From positions 63,952,466-64,016,465 of the forward strand of contig NC_134082.1 of assembly GCF_000715075.1 (NCBI RefSeq): DNA of 64,000 bases, in the 5' to 3' direction. Of this stretch, positions 12,287 through 23,302 are shown piece after piece. The stretch's first letter is position 1. Each line of letters starts with the position of its first letter. A program made the translations under genes and the position numbers. The notes under the pieces are model-generated. The model was given only the letters and a program-made list of their open reading frames with translations, had not been told where the DNA came from and searched no databases. Origin of the DNA: Nicotiana tabacum. Its lineage: Eukaryota; Streptophyta; Magnoliopsida; Solanales; Solanaceae.

Positions 12287-12340
<54 letters not shown>

Positions 12341-13198
12341 TTCAATTATTTTCACCACCATCGAGATATAATCGATGGGCAGGCCCCTATTGGGCAACCT
12401 CTGATCATATGGTGAATTATATCCGAGCTACTATGGTCGATCACCTATGAGCGAGCCCAAAATGGCCGAGATATAGAGCCTAGTATAGCCGAGTGCCTAA
12501 GAACGAGCCTAACGACTGAACAGTTACACATACCGAGCCTTATAAGGCCGGATAACTATTTTACTTACTATATTGAGAAAGTCGAGTCAGTATCAACAAG
12601 TAAGCATATCTTCAGATTATGTTTGACTCCTAGTTACTTTTAGTTATTATATTATCAGTTTAGTTTCAGCTTTCAGTTATTCTGTTGCCTTACATACTCA
12701 GTACATTATTTCGTACTAACGTCCCTTTTGCGGGGGATGTTGTATTTTATGCATGCAGGTCCTCATTGACAGTTGGACAGACCCTCCTAGCAAACAGAGT
12801 CAAACATTAGCTTGGTTGGTAAGCTCCACTTCCTCGAAGTTACCAGGTCTAGACCTTGGAGTCCATTTTATATATACAAGTTTGATGGGTAGGTCGAGGC
12901 CTTGTCCCGACCATGGTACAGTTCAGTTATCTCTAGAGGCTTGTAGACGAGTCCTGTATATTTTTTCTATCAGTAGATGTTCATGGCGGCTTTATCGGCC
13001 TTTATAGTTATATATATCAACTTGTGGGTATGTTTACCCCACAAATGAGAAAGACGTTATTTTAAAACAATTCAGAATATGGCCGCATCGGCCTAAGTTG
13101 AGGGTTACCCCTCCAGAGTTTACAGCTACAGAGTGGTACGCTCGGGTCGAGTATGGCACTGAGTGCCAGCCATGCCTCTTCAAGTTTGGGGAATGACA
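12117..13198 (-). repeat. Right inverted arm
   Basis: Inverse counterpart of 8468-9504, slightly longer because a TA microsatellite has grown in this arm only. Confidence 0.85.
12289..12336. repeat. (TA)n microsatellite in the right arm
   Basis: About 23 TA units. The left arm has no such run at the matching place, so it expanded after the arms separated. Confidence 0.9.
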
Positions 13199-13203
13199 TT
13201 ATC

Positions 13204-14076
13204 GCTCCTGCGTGTGCCTTTATGAATGAATCGGTAAGCATGGCAAAAAAAATCGATGGAATTCGGCGGCAAATTGTGATACCATATTATTGGCCCCTTT
13301 GATAAAGTTTCTCAAAATTTCTTCAACAGAACAGATTCAATCTCATTATCTTCTAAGTCATTTTCCTTTATAGCGCATGTATATGAAGTGACATGCTCAT
13401 TGGGATCAGTTGTTTCATTGTACTTGGGAATTTCTAGCATGCGAAATTTCTTCGAAATGGGCTTCAGAGCTATACTTGGTGAGAAAGGCTTCTGTACGAA
13501 TTTTTTCAAATCCAAGCCCTTCAAAATCAGGGGTGCCCCCGGTATTTGATCAGCCCGTGAGTGGTATGTTTCTAACTTTTTATCATTAGCCTCAATTTTC
13601 TTTTCTCCTAATTCAATCCATTTAGTGAGCTTCTCGAGAATCTTCATGATGGCGGGGTCAGTTCCCGAACCATTATTGTTCAACTTTTCCTGTACAGGTT
13701 CGACCCTATGAACAACTTCCTGAGATATATCAAGTTCGATTCTGCTTGGTGCTCGATTCCGATTTTGGACTTGCGCTATCACAGCCTACTGAGTTTGTAA
13801 CATGTCAAATATCATTCGAAGGCTAATCTCACCTTTTTCACCACTCTATGCATTCTGATCGGCTGCCCGGGCATCTCTGCAGATGCTATTCTTTGTGTTG
13901 GCACCTAAATCTCCACGAATGGCGACTCGAGAACTAACATCGACTGGATCTACGGCCTGTGGTATATCACGATTGATTGGAGGTGCTCCATTTCCCGGGG
14001 TGGCCACATTCTCCTTTTCACCATGAAGACCAAGGCCAGTATCTGTGTGAGTGGGTACTGCTTGAGAGTTCGACAT
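13204..14076 (-). pseudogene. gag of element A, N-terminal part
   Basis: The ATG at 14074-14076 follows an acceptor-like TTTTGATTTCAGG string that also precedes gag in B and E. The protein starts MSNSQAVPTHTDTGLGLHG and is broken near 13846 and 13790. It resumes with a long frame (13312-13782) holding LILKGLDLKKFVQKPFSPSI and KFRMLEIPKYNETTDPNEHV, the conserved entry into the Tat gag core. The core continues with WYHNLPPNSID and FIKAHAGAI up to the insertion point. The remainder lies on the other side of the inverted-repeat element, at 8467 and below. Confidence 0.82.
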
Positions 14077-14170
14077 ATTGATTCCTGAAATCAAAAATAC
14101 TTACGATAACAAACGTAAAAGCAGTGTGTGTTATGAAGGTTAAAATATTAAGAAATCACTATTATCCTTA

Positions 14171-14188
14171 GCCCCACGATGGGCGCCA
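14171..14188 (-). promoter_or_regulatory. Primer-binding site of element A
   Basis: On the minus strand this reads TGGCGCCCATCGTGGGGC, just inside the 5' LTR. It begins with TGG, as needed to pair with the CCA end of a tRNA. The same site with one or two changes occurs in B (16501) and E (51226). I did not assign the tRNA. Confidence 0.75.
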
Positions 14189-14195
14189 AACTTTT

Positions 14196-14837
14196 TGCCT
14201 TAAAAATTGAGTAACAATTAAACTTATAATGTGGTTTTAAGGATACGTGATTTCACTTAATATCAATTGAGAAACGTGAAGATAAGTAGTGGAAATTGAG
14301 AATAATGTAAAGCGAACCAGTGTTTAAACAAAACCCTCGAGTTGGAATACCCTCGAGCTAGTAGAGCTAGAATAGTTAAAAAGCAGCAAACTAATGAACA
14401 AGATGACGTGAATTAAAAAGAGAATATGATATTCCTCTTATTTGTGTGAATGCAAGTAGGCTACAAAATGATTAGGACCCTTTTTATATAGTAGAAGAGT
14501 CCTAGTTATGGTACAATTCTATTATGGAAGTACATCCCATGATTGGTACGAATAACTGCCCTTGGTTTGATCTTTTCCAGGATTTTCGCCGTGATCTCCG
14601 ACCGGCTACGGATATCTCGCCTTTCCATTATTGTACTTCACTCGAAGTCGGTCATACTTAGTCTCGATCTCTGCTGGTCTCGATCTCGATGGGCACCTCG
14701 ATTCTTGAACTTGACACCCGTCATCGTACTCTGGCCCGATCCATTATGAGGCCGACCCCCGACGCGATCCCTGGTCTCAATTAAATAGCAAGATCGGGTA
14801 GCCCGATCTTAACCATATACAAAGAGATATCACTACA
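14196..14837 (-). repeat. 5' LTR of element A (outer border tentative)
   Basis: The inner border is set by the PBS; the LTR end reads ...GGCA on the minus strand. A promoter TATA box (TATATAAAAA on the minus strand) lies at 14481-14490. The outer end TGTAGTGATATC at 14837 is the best TG candidate but is unproven, because the 3' LTR is not in the window. Confidence 0.55.
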
Positions 14838-15276
14838 ACTCTCTATCTGTCTCTAAATGGTTCTAAGAACTTTTGACCATTTTTCCTAAGACCAAAACAA
14901 TTCCATTATCCAGAGGTTAATCGTAATCGGGCAACTTTATGTAAAGTAGAGTGTGACTTTTTCGAGGCGATAGTAAAAAAGTTGGCAGATAAGTCATTCT
15001 TATTGTCACTCTACAGAATCCTACCTCAGATATTCTCTCCAGCTCTTTTTGATCTTTTGTTCTTTATATTATACAAGAGCGTAACTAAAATGGTTTTTTA
15101 GATTTTGAATAGAGGAAACGTTGATTCTCTAATGTTATGGTCCTAAAAAATTTGAACTTATAAGATCTCCCAAATTAAATTACCATGGAGTTGTTAAACA
15201 AGATTCAATTAAGGAATCTTTGTTTTAACACGACGGGTTTGAGTATTTGTCACAAGTGTATCATTTGAAATTAATA
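14838..15276. other. Unassigned intergenic DNA
   Basis: No coding or repeat signature was recognised between element A and the MITE-like element. Confidence 0.4.
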
Positions 15277-15660
15277 ACCTATTTGGCCAAGCTTTTTCAA
15301 GGTCAAAAGTACTTTTTTTTAAGTTGAAGTATTTGGCTAAACTGTTAGAAGAAAAAAGTTTTTTTTGAGTAGAAGCAAAAGGAGTTTTAGAGAAGCAGAA
15401 AAAAAAATTAGTTTCTCCCACAAGCAAAAAAGTAGCTTCTCCCAAGAAGAACTTTTTTGAAAAACACTTTTTGGAAAAATACACTTAAAATTATTTTTTT
15501 TAAAGGTTGGACAAACACCAATTTCTTCTCAGACATATTTTTCAAATTAATTAATTAGTCAAACACAAACTGTTTCTAACCAAAAGTACTTTTGAGAAAA
15601 ATACTTTTGAAAAAATACTTCGCAAAATTAGTTGATTTTAGAAGCTAGGCCAAATAGGCT
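15277..15660. mobile_element. MITE-like element
   Basis: About 385 bp bounded by inverted ends: CCTATTTGGCCAAGCTT on the left (15278) and its inverse, with one mismatch, on the right (to 15658). The inner parts are also partly self-complementary (AAAAGTACTTTT-type blocks) and AT-rich. There is no coding capacity. A TA lies at both borders, but the TSD is ambiguous, so I do not assign a superfamily. Confidence 0.6.
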
Positions 15661-15766
15661 ATAAATTGTGTCGTGTATAACGCAATTCCTACGACGGCTT
15701 TTTCATTTTTGACATTCCGATTATGTAGTATCAAATGTTTAAAAGTGGAGTTTCATTGAACTATAC

Positions 15767-16497
15767 TGTATACGGTAAAATCAGAGGGTCCAATTTTCCG
15801 TTGTTATGGTGCCTCGTAAACATATTTCACAGGTTCGAGAATAGGGTCAAGGTTCACTCTCGAGGGCTATCGACGCTCGACCTCGGGGCGATGCAGACCA
15901 ATGGCTATGATGGAAAAGTGGAGAGCTCCCAAGGCACATAACTAGAGCTGACAAAGTCTAGTGAGCTAAATTCAGACCCGAATCATGACATCAACTAGCT
16001 GTCCCATCTCCATATCTTTGTAATAAATGTATTTGTACTATTTGGGGATTTTCCCTCATATATAAAAGAGATCCTTGTCATTTTGTAGTCACATGTTGCT
16101 CAATAAAAAAATATACAAGAACATTCTCTCTGCTTTCTAACATATTCTCTTGATCTCATTACTTCATTTATTGCTCATATTTATTGTGTTCTACTTATTG
16201 TTTATTATTTATTGCTTATTATTGGCCATAAAGAGCCATCATTAATTTTATTATAATTGTTATTCGTCCATCGACTACCCTTGGCAAGCACCAGACTCGA
16301 CCCCGAGGCCCCGAATAAGCAAGCTCGAGGCCCCGATCGACAACCATTCAGCTCGGTTAACATCTCGTTTTTAAGATCTTTTCTTGATTCCAAGTACTTC
16401 ACTTATCTATTGTCCTAACAACTAGCATAAAAATAGATCACATATTTTTAGAACCACAAAATCAAATTTAATTGTTGTTACCATTTCACGGTAAACA
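15767..16497 (+). repeat. 5' LTR of element B
   Basis: A 731 bp TG...CA repeat matching 23487-24220. The TATA box TATATAAAAG at about 16058-16067 would start the sense transcript. Confidence 0.93.
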
Positions 16498-16616
16498 GTT
16501 TGGGGCCCACCGTGGGGCTAAAAATAATAGTGATTATTTTATTGCTGGTTTTACTACACAACGCAAGTTATCTTTCACACTTTTTCTTGTCCAAGATCTT
16601 TGATTTCAGGTGAAAA
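16498..16616 (+). promoter_or_regulatory. Conserved leader of element B
   Basis: From the PBS to the gag ATG this leader is close to identical with 51223-51339 of element E, including GCTAAAAATAATAGTGATTA, TTATCTTTCACACTTT, CTTGTCCAAGATCTTT and TGATTTCAGG. The leader seems better conserved than the LTRs, suggesting a function such as RNA packaging or splicing. Confidence 0.55.
16501..16518 (+). promoter_or_regulatory. Primer-binding site of element B
   Basis: TGGGGCCCACCGTGGGGC, three bases after the LTR. It is the same site as in E (TGGCGCCC...) with one C to G change. Confidence 0.75.
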
Positions 16617-16880
16617 TGCCTAAACCAATAAATGTACCTGAAAATAACAGCCTCAAAAACTATGAAAAAGGCGGTATGGTTATTCCAGGTATGGGTGTGC
16701 CACCGTGAAACCCTAAGAGCAAACTGGAGCCGATTCCCAAAAGTACGACCTCCTACAACACCCAATGAATTAACGTCGGTCCTCACTTTAACTAAGGAGC
16801 ACGCCAAGAAATTCAGCGGGAAACTCGGAAAAATCCAACCTGGGCAAAAAGAGAGATTCCTCGGCATGTCGTTCATATGA
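16617..16880 (+). pseudogene. gag remnant of element B
   Basis: The ATG at 16617 begins MPKPINVPENNSLKNYEKGG, aligned in position with the gag start of E. After about 40 codons the gag core is missing, and the sequence jumps to the segment just before protease (RHV-HMIIGGTDI in another frame at about 16862). Roughly 1.5 kb expected for a Tat gag is absent, so B cannot make particles. Confidence 0.6.
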
Positions 16881-17683
16881 TTATTGGGGGGACCGACATT
16901 CTCTAAGGACCCATGATCAAACGGATAAAAATATTCGCTATAATAGAGGGGTCGATCCGAGACTGGATGACCGAAGGCACCCTTGCATTCAACGAGGAGG
17001 ATCTCAAGACCTTGGCAGAACTACACAACGACGCGCTGGTAATTTCATTTCTTTTAAGCAACATTCGAATTAAACGTGTGCTTGTGGATCTAGGCAGCTT
17101 GGCCAACATAATCAGATCAAAGGTAGAAGAATAGCTTGGGTTGCTCGATCAGATCGTACCCGCCTCCCGGGTCCTCCACGGCTTCAACATGGCCGACGAA
17201 GTAACGAAATGAGAGATCGCCCTCTTGGTTGACATGTACGGTACAGTTCAGAACACCAAGTTCCACATCATCGGCGGTGACATGAGGTACAATGCATTGC
17301 TTGGCAGGCTGTGGATACACAGCATGAGGGTAGTGCCGTCAACTCTGCATCGGATGATGAAATTTCCAACAAAGTATGGTATAGCAACCATATATGGAGA
17401 ACAACATGCGGAAAAAGAAATATTCGCGGTTTACCAGGAGGCATCGAATCCCATACACTCCACCTCGGATGAGTCTGGGAGCATACAGATCCCCGAGGAT
17501 GATGAACAAGATTTCCTTGCTCCTCAAACTTTCGTTGCCCCCAAAGAGTCGGATGCAACAAAATCGATAATTGAAGAACTGGAGCAAGCTGTTTTGATCG
17601 AGCATCTCCCGGATCGGAAGGTATATCTAGAAACGGGATTAACCCCCAAACTCAGGAAAAAAACTCATTCAATTCCTTGTTAA
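16881..17683 (+). pseudogene. Protease region and RT lead-in of element B
   Basis: Frames give NDALVISFLLSNIRIKRVLVD and DLGSLANII, the retropepsin region with DLG replacing the catalytic DTG. LGLLDQIVPASRVLHGFNMA and FHIIGGDMRYNALLGR then follow, as in element A. From 17225 to 17683 the frame is open for 152 codons and ends in a Glu/Asp-rich linker. Stops at about 17133 and 17210 and a frame change break it. Confidence 0.8.
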
Positions 17684-17689
17684 TAACAT

Positions 17690-18620
17690 TGACTGTTTCG
17701 CTTGGTCCCACTTAGATATGACAAGACTCCCGTAGGAAATAACCACCCACCGATTGAGTGTTGAACCCAGGTTCAAATTGGTGAAGCAAAAAAGAAGACC
17801 CTAGTTCGAAGTAAAACATGCATTCATCAAGGACGAGGTAACGAAACTCCTTAAAATAGGGTCTATTAGAGAGGTAAAGTACCCCAAATGGCTGGCCAAC
17901 ATAGTGGTAGTGCCCAAAAAGGGAAATAAATTAAGAATGTGTGTAGATTATAAAGATTTAAATAAGGCGTGCCCCAAGGATTCGTTCCCATTTACCTAAC
18001 ATCGATCATTTGATCGATGCTACGGCCGATCATGAGACCCTCACCTTTCTCGATGCCTAATCGGGGTATAATAAAATTCATATGAACCCCGAGGATAGGG
18101 AAAATACTTCGTTCATCACAAAGTATGGTACCTACTGTTACAATGTAATGCCCTTCGTGCTGAAAAACGCAGGGGCTACGTACCAACATCTAGTTAATAA
18201 AATATTCTAGCATCAAATAGGAAAATCCATGGAAGTTTTATATTGATGACATGCTAGTTAAGTCCCTGCGCACAGAGGACCATTTGACTCATTTGCAGAA
18301 AACATTCGACATCCTTAGAAGTTACAACATGAAGCTTAACCCCGAGAAATGTGCCTTCAGAGTGGGTTCGGGCAAATTCTTAAGCTTCATGGCATCGAAC
18401 AGGGGGATCGAGATCAACCCCAACAAAATCAAGGCCATTAAAGATATCACGATGATAAATAATGTAAAGGCCGTGCAATAGCTGACAGGGCGGATAACGG
18501 CTCTGGGCAGATTCATATCAAGGTCATCAGACAGGAGTCATCATTTCTTCTCTTTACTCAAAAAGAAAAACAACTTCGAGTGGACTCCAGAATGCCAGCA
18601 CACCTTAAAGGAATTGAATA
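17690..18620 (+). pseudogene. Reverse transcriptase remnant of element B
   Basis: Recognisable blocks over several frames: CFAWSHLDM (17697), EVKYPKWLANIVVVPKKGNK (17875), RMCVDYKDLNKACPKDSF (17935), NPEDR (18084) and the catalytic region with YIDDMLV split by a frame change near 18240. LTHLQKTFDILRSYNMKLNP, CAFRVGSGKFLSFMASNRGI and LGRFISRSSD follow, again over frame changes. The last RT-like words (NNFEWTPECQHTLK) end near 18620. RNase H and integrase do not follow. Confidence 0.85.
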
Positions 18621-20736
18621 TTTAACTAGTCCGCCTTTGGTCCACACGCCACCTAGAAGGGTTTTACCGGCAAGGTTTTTAATGAGGCAACATCCATATG
18701 CCACCTAAGGAAGACTCAACAACTATTCAAGGCTCCCTTTGCAATCAACCTTGAATACCGGGGGGCATCCCCCCGGAAAGTCACTTACTCGGAGAAGCCA
18801 AGATATGCCAAAAGGGGTATCGATAGGGCAATAATGTACCGGTCCAAACGGTCGAACGAACCGTGTTCGTATAGAACAATTGAGCCCTTAACAGCAAAGG
18901 CATGTATACCTGTACCAAATAATCAAAGTATACTTCCCAAAAGCATTTTGCGTTTCAAGAAAACTCGGTATTTCTTTGCAAAAAACGTCCCGAATACTTG
19001 GGGACTGGCGTCAACAACTCAAAATAGTACGACCCCCGGGTCGAAGCTTCAAACATGTAAGCCCTCAATAAGGCAACAAAAAGATCACAAAATAGCTCGA
19101 GAGCCAAAAACGTCCCGAACACTCGGGGATTGGCATCGAAAATTCAAGGCCACATGACCTCTGGGTCGGAAACTCTGAAATCATAAGCCCTCAATGAGGC
19201 AATACCAAGTTTACAAGTAATAGCTCCCGAGCCGAGAAATCCTTGGCGACTCGGGGACTGTCGTGAATCGCCACCTCCATCGACTTATCAAAACCCGAAG
19301 CCATAAGACCACATGAGGGCAACCTCGGTCTCATAACACCTATATAAGGCAACAACAATATCAGTAAGACCTCAAGCAAGGCATAAACCACACTTGCACC
19401 AAGTGACAATATCTGTAAGACCTCAAGCAAGGCATGAACAATACTTGTACCAAGTATCCAAAACTGTAAAACCTCAAAGGCATGTAAAACTTGTAAGACC
19501 TTATTAAAGGCATAAACCCGATCTCAAAGTTAAGGCTCTTTTGAACTTATAAGACCCTTAAAAAGGCATGCCCTCGATATAGACACCGAAACTACTTCAC
19601 TCAGGACTGAAAGGCTCCGGCCAAACACAAATGAGTATGGTCACAAGGCTGTACCAGCAAAACTAACGCGACTCGGGGACGCCAGACCGTTGCTATAAAA
19701 TCATAGGCCTTCAATTACCTCGAATATACTTCGAAAAGAACCAGTTAAACAGTCTACCCTCGACATAGGCAAAGAGCTTCGACCATGTTAGCTCCAACTA
19801 TAAGGCTTCGAGATACTCAGCCACCGAGCAAAACCTCCCGAGGTGCTCGATCATCGCCATATAACGGCTCACAATCGAGGTTCCTATCAAACCGTCGAAG
19901 AGTCAGGCAAACACAATTTTAAAAAGTCCTTAACGAGAGAAAAATAAAGCCTATAAAAGGTTGTACCGACCCAAAACATAAGAGCCAGTATCGCCAACAC
20001 TAAAATTAAAGGTTGTACTGACCCAAAGCGTAAGAGCCTTGTCGCCAGCCCATACAAAAGATCGTACTGACCCAATGCGTAAGAGCCTAAGGGCCAGCTT
20101 TAAATTCAAAAACTTGAGGGTCAAATGAGCTCAAGTCGAAACCCGATTCGGAGACTAAACCCAAAACAGTTAACTAAACATGCCTAAGAGCAAAATCATA
20201 AGAGCCATTGTCGTAGCCCATACAAAAGGTCGTACTGACCCAACGCGTAAAAGCCTAATGGCCTGCTTCAAATTCAAAAACTTGAGGGTCGAATGAGCTC
20301 GAGTCAAAACACTATTCGGGGACTGAACCCAAAACAGTCAGACTAATCATGACTACGAGCAAAATAGTAAGAGCCACTGTCGCCATCACTAAAATTGAAG
20401 GTCGTACCGACCGAACGTGTAAGAGCCACTGTCGCCAACGCTAAAATCGAATGTCACAGTGAACCAACGTATAAAAGCCAGGTCTAACCCGTGAACACTC
20501 GGGGACCGACTTTCGACCGTTATGGGCCGCTCAGCAATAGCAAAATCCCGAGGGTGTAACCCAAGGTCTAAGATCTCAAATCAATTATCAAAAGTATCAC
20601 ATATTATTCTCAAAGGCAAAGGAGAAAAGAAATGTTAGAAAACGAAAAGCATGTTATACATATGGGTCGCAGAGGTATATTTACAAGGCTTTTGAAAAAC
20701 CCTTACAAGGAAGGGGCTAAATAGAACCTTAATCTA
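18621..20736 (+). other. Repeat-rich spacer of element B
   Basis: No coding region. It begins with a CGGGGGGCATCCCCCC palindrome at about 18759. It then carries short diverged repeats: GTAAGACCTCAAGCAAGGCA units (19350-19510) and GTAAGAGCC-TGTCGCCA units alternating with GTCGTACTGACCCAA (about 19920-20460). The same two repeat words occur in the matching spacer of E, in the same orientation. Confidence 0.7.
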
Positions 20737-23200
20737 TCATCGAGCCTGCGTCTTTGACGGCTCCGCCGAAGGTTGTGACCCAATGGTTTCGGCTATAGTA
20801 CCAAGACCTTCAACGGCCTCTTCTCCTCGGGGGATTCCACCTTCATTCTCATCGTCTTCTAAGCCACTACCCGGCACACCTCCGAAAGCAAACAGGGCAG
20901 CATCTTTCTTCTCTAGGGTCTTCACCCTCTCGAGCTCGGCAGACAGATTGATATCCCCTGCACGCATGTCCTCAAGAGTCCGCCTCCGAGATTCTAACCG
21001 AGCATGCTCCACGGCTCAAGTCAATTTCAGTTCAGCCTCCTCAGGCACTCTCTTGGTTTGAGCGTTTATTCCAACAACACCCTCTTTGTGCACAGATATA
21101 AGCACCTCAGCTTCGATTTTGATCCCGGATAGTGCATTAACTAACTCAGAGTGGAAACCTCTATATTTGTCACTATCCTCCCTCGCATCTTGAAGCTGAC
21201 GCCTAACTAAGGCCATATTTTCCTAGAGGGTATCTCTCTCACAAGTTATCTCTCTGACGCGCCGTTTGAGTTCAAGGACTTCAGAGTCTCTGGCTCGGAG
21301 CTCCTCCCTCAGCAGGGAACCTTCCTTCTCAAACTGCATGAATCAGATCCAAGATGTCAAAACACTGGGATCTGACAAACATTCAGACTATAGCAAACGG
21401 AAACTAGTTAACCTGTTCAACAAGATAAGCCTTCTCACGCTCATGACGGGTCACCTCAGCCTGAAATCGGGCAAATGTGTAATTGTAAAGAACCTTGGCC
21501 TGAAGCCATGAAAAAGACAAGTTAGAAAGACAAAGATCAGAACGACAGACAGGACTTACAAGAACTACCTGCTCACAATGCCTGCTCATCTCGCCGAAGA
21601 CGAGTGAAGCATCGAGCTCAAGAATTCCCTCGGGAGAGGCTGAAGGCCTTTCAGGAACATCTCTGTCTCCGATAGGCACCCCCGCATCGGAAGATTCTTC
21701 ATTCGGGACATCTTACATTCCCTTAGGAGGTAAGATCATTCCCTGAGGGGAATCACTCACGACAACGACACCAGCAAGGTTAATTAGGGCCATCTCTTGT
21801 CCATGCAGGGCTCCAGAACTGGGCTCCTCCGAACCACCTACCGAATGCATCCCAGCTCGAAGGGTATTTTGGCCATCGGCCGGCTCAGGGATGCCACCCG
21901 ATGCTCCCTCAGTGGCCACTCCATTTCGAAGTTGGACTGCGACGACATCATGCTTCGGCTCAGGAGCCACTATCTCTACGGCATGAGGGTCGATCAGGTT
22001 TTCCTCTCCCTCGGACGGTATCAAGAAATTATTTTCCCCCTCACCTTCAACTCGGGGACTTTTTGCTGCTTCCGGAGTTAGGGCTGCCGGGTCAACCTTA
22101 GTTTCTTCCACCTTGATATTCTTGGATTGTAAAGGTTCATTCGACGGTTCCCTTTGTCTTTTCTTCCCTTCATCGGGTCCCAAAGTACCCTCTTCACCAA
22201 GTGATGTTCCCTTCATCAAGGGGACCTCCCCTAGACCTACACAAATGCAAGAGGTAAACACAGGGAGTGAGAGCGCTACCAGTAGCAATTCAGATTAAAA
22301 GGTACGACTGCAACAGGGGTAAAGGCTCACCATAGTCCTTAGCTTCTCATCGGGCTTAGGACAGATCACGCCACACTCCCTCAATATATGGGCAAATTAA
22401 GTCCAGCCGACCGACCCAACCGAGAGGTCCGTGACCGCGCCGGGGTAAATTGCTATGGCTGCATTAGCAGAAGAAATTAAGTTCGTGGAAAAATGTACCT
22501 AAAAAGAAGCAAGAAATGCTAAATAACATATCTACTTACATTCCATGTTCCACCTCTCGGGGAATGACATCCTTTCCACCGGGATCAGGTTTGAAGTCCT
22601 ATCTTGGACAAAACGGCTCATCCACCCTCTGTTCCCTACTTCTTCGATGCAAGCAAAAAGGGCCCTCGAAGCTTGGTAGTGGAGCTTAATCAGACCCCCA
22701 CGAAAGAGATGGGGGCTATACATCTTGATAAGGTGATCGAGGGTGAAGGGAATCCCCTCAATCATGTTCACATAGTACCTGATCATGTAGACAATGTGCC
22801 AGAATGAAGGGTGAATTTGGCCGAGGGTCACTTGATACCGTTGGCAGAAGTCGAGAATCACGGGATCAATCGGAGGCAAGGATGGCCCTACTGGCCCAAG
22901 GATAAATGGGTATGTATACTCACTGAGAAAATCGACTTTGTATGTCGTTATATCCTCCTCCCGAGTAGGGATCTCCACAATCACCGCGTCCCCCAGTGAC
23001 AATCAGTCCTCACCCTTTCGACGTTTGTTATTAAGCTAATATACTGAGACACATCTCTCGACCTTGAAATCGGAAGCCGTTGCAAAAAATCCTGGAACGC
23101 ATTCCTCAGCAAGAGGAGGCATTGCCGCTTTGCCTTTAGATGGAAGCGAAGAGGAGGAGGTCACGTTCTCCTGAGAAGCAGAGGCGGAAGTTTTCGCCAT
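20737..23200 (-). pseudogene. Antisense accessory gene of element B
   Basis: The gene runs opposite to gag-pol. The ATG at 23198-23200 starts MAKTSASASQENVTSSSS. After one break, a 156-codon frame (22532-23002) reads FCQRYQVTLGQIHPSFWHIV and YYVNMIEGIPFTLDHLIKMY, resembling the putative gypsy-type transposon domain (PF04195-like). Exons then seem to follow introns with GT/AG ends: ATGGAAT/GTAAGT to TGCAG, GTGAGCC to TGTGTAG, GAGCAG/GTAGTT to TTCAG, GAACAG/GTTAAC to ATGCAG. A charged, Pro/Glu-rich middle (21713-22240) leads to a coiled coil and ESRRRTLEDM near the C-terminus. Stop at 20737. In-frame stops near 23036, 21250 and 21016 indicate decay. Function unknown. Confidence 0.7.
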
Positions 23201-23275
23201 TCCTAAAAGATTTCAGAAGAGAAAGGGAAGTTGCGTTTCGAAGAAAGAACACACGTAAAGGTAAAGAACGAGAAT

Positions 23276-23302
23276 AGAAGTATTTATAGTATTTATAGAG
23301 GC
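23276..23302 (-). promoter_or_regulatory. Putative TATA boxes for the antisense gene of element B
   Basis: The minus strand reads CTCTATAAATACTATAAATAC, two TATA-like boxes about 80-100 bases before the ATG at 23200. The antisense gene may therefore have its own promoter, inside the element and next to the 3' LTR. Confidence 0.55.

Larger units (their letters stand above)
8468..13198. mobile_element. Long inverted-repeat element inserted in gag of element A
   Basis: The ends are TGTCATGCCCCAAA at 8468 and its near-perfect inverse ending in CA at 13198. The flanks TTATC (8463-8467) and TTATC (13199-13203) form a 5 bp target-site duplication. Removing the element and one TTATC restores the gag frame, so insertion is certain. 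Arms of roughly 1 kb face each other; the 2.6 kb middle has no transposase-like ORF. TG...CA ends with a 5 bp TSD are expected from a retroviral-type integrase, whereas Mutator-like elements usually give 9 bp TSDs. It may be a derivative with two LTR-like arms in opposite orientation, or an unclassified foldback element. Confidence 0.85.
1..14837 (-). mobile_element. Element A: Ty3/gypsy Tat-lineage retrotransposon, 3' end outside window
   Basis: Reading the minus strand from high to low coordinates gives a 5' LTR, PBS, gag, protease, RT, two RNase H regions and integrase, then a spacer and an accessory gene on the opposite strand. The order PR-RT-RH-IN is that of Ty3/gypsy. Two RNase H-like domains between RT and IN, plus an extra ORF after pol, point to the Tat/Ogre lineage. 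Every coding part carries stops or frameshifts, so the copy is dead. It contains two later insertions: a long inverted-repeat element inside gag (8468-13198) and a mitochondrial-like segment in the 3' spacer (about 1445-2570). The 3' LTR would lie left of position 1, so neither the TSD nor the outer LTR border can be checked. Confidence 0.85.

Noticed and set aside
8601..13007. Matching ORFs of about 85-103 codons in the two arms of the foldback element (8601-8912 minus, 12753-13007 plus)
   Set aside because: They are mirror images caused by the inverted arms, lack known domains and differ in length. No independent coding evidence.
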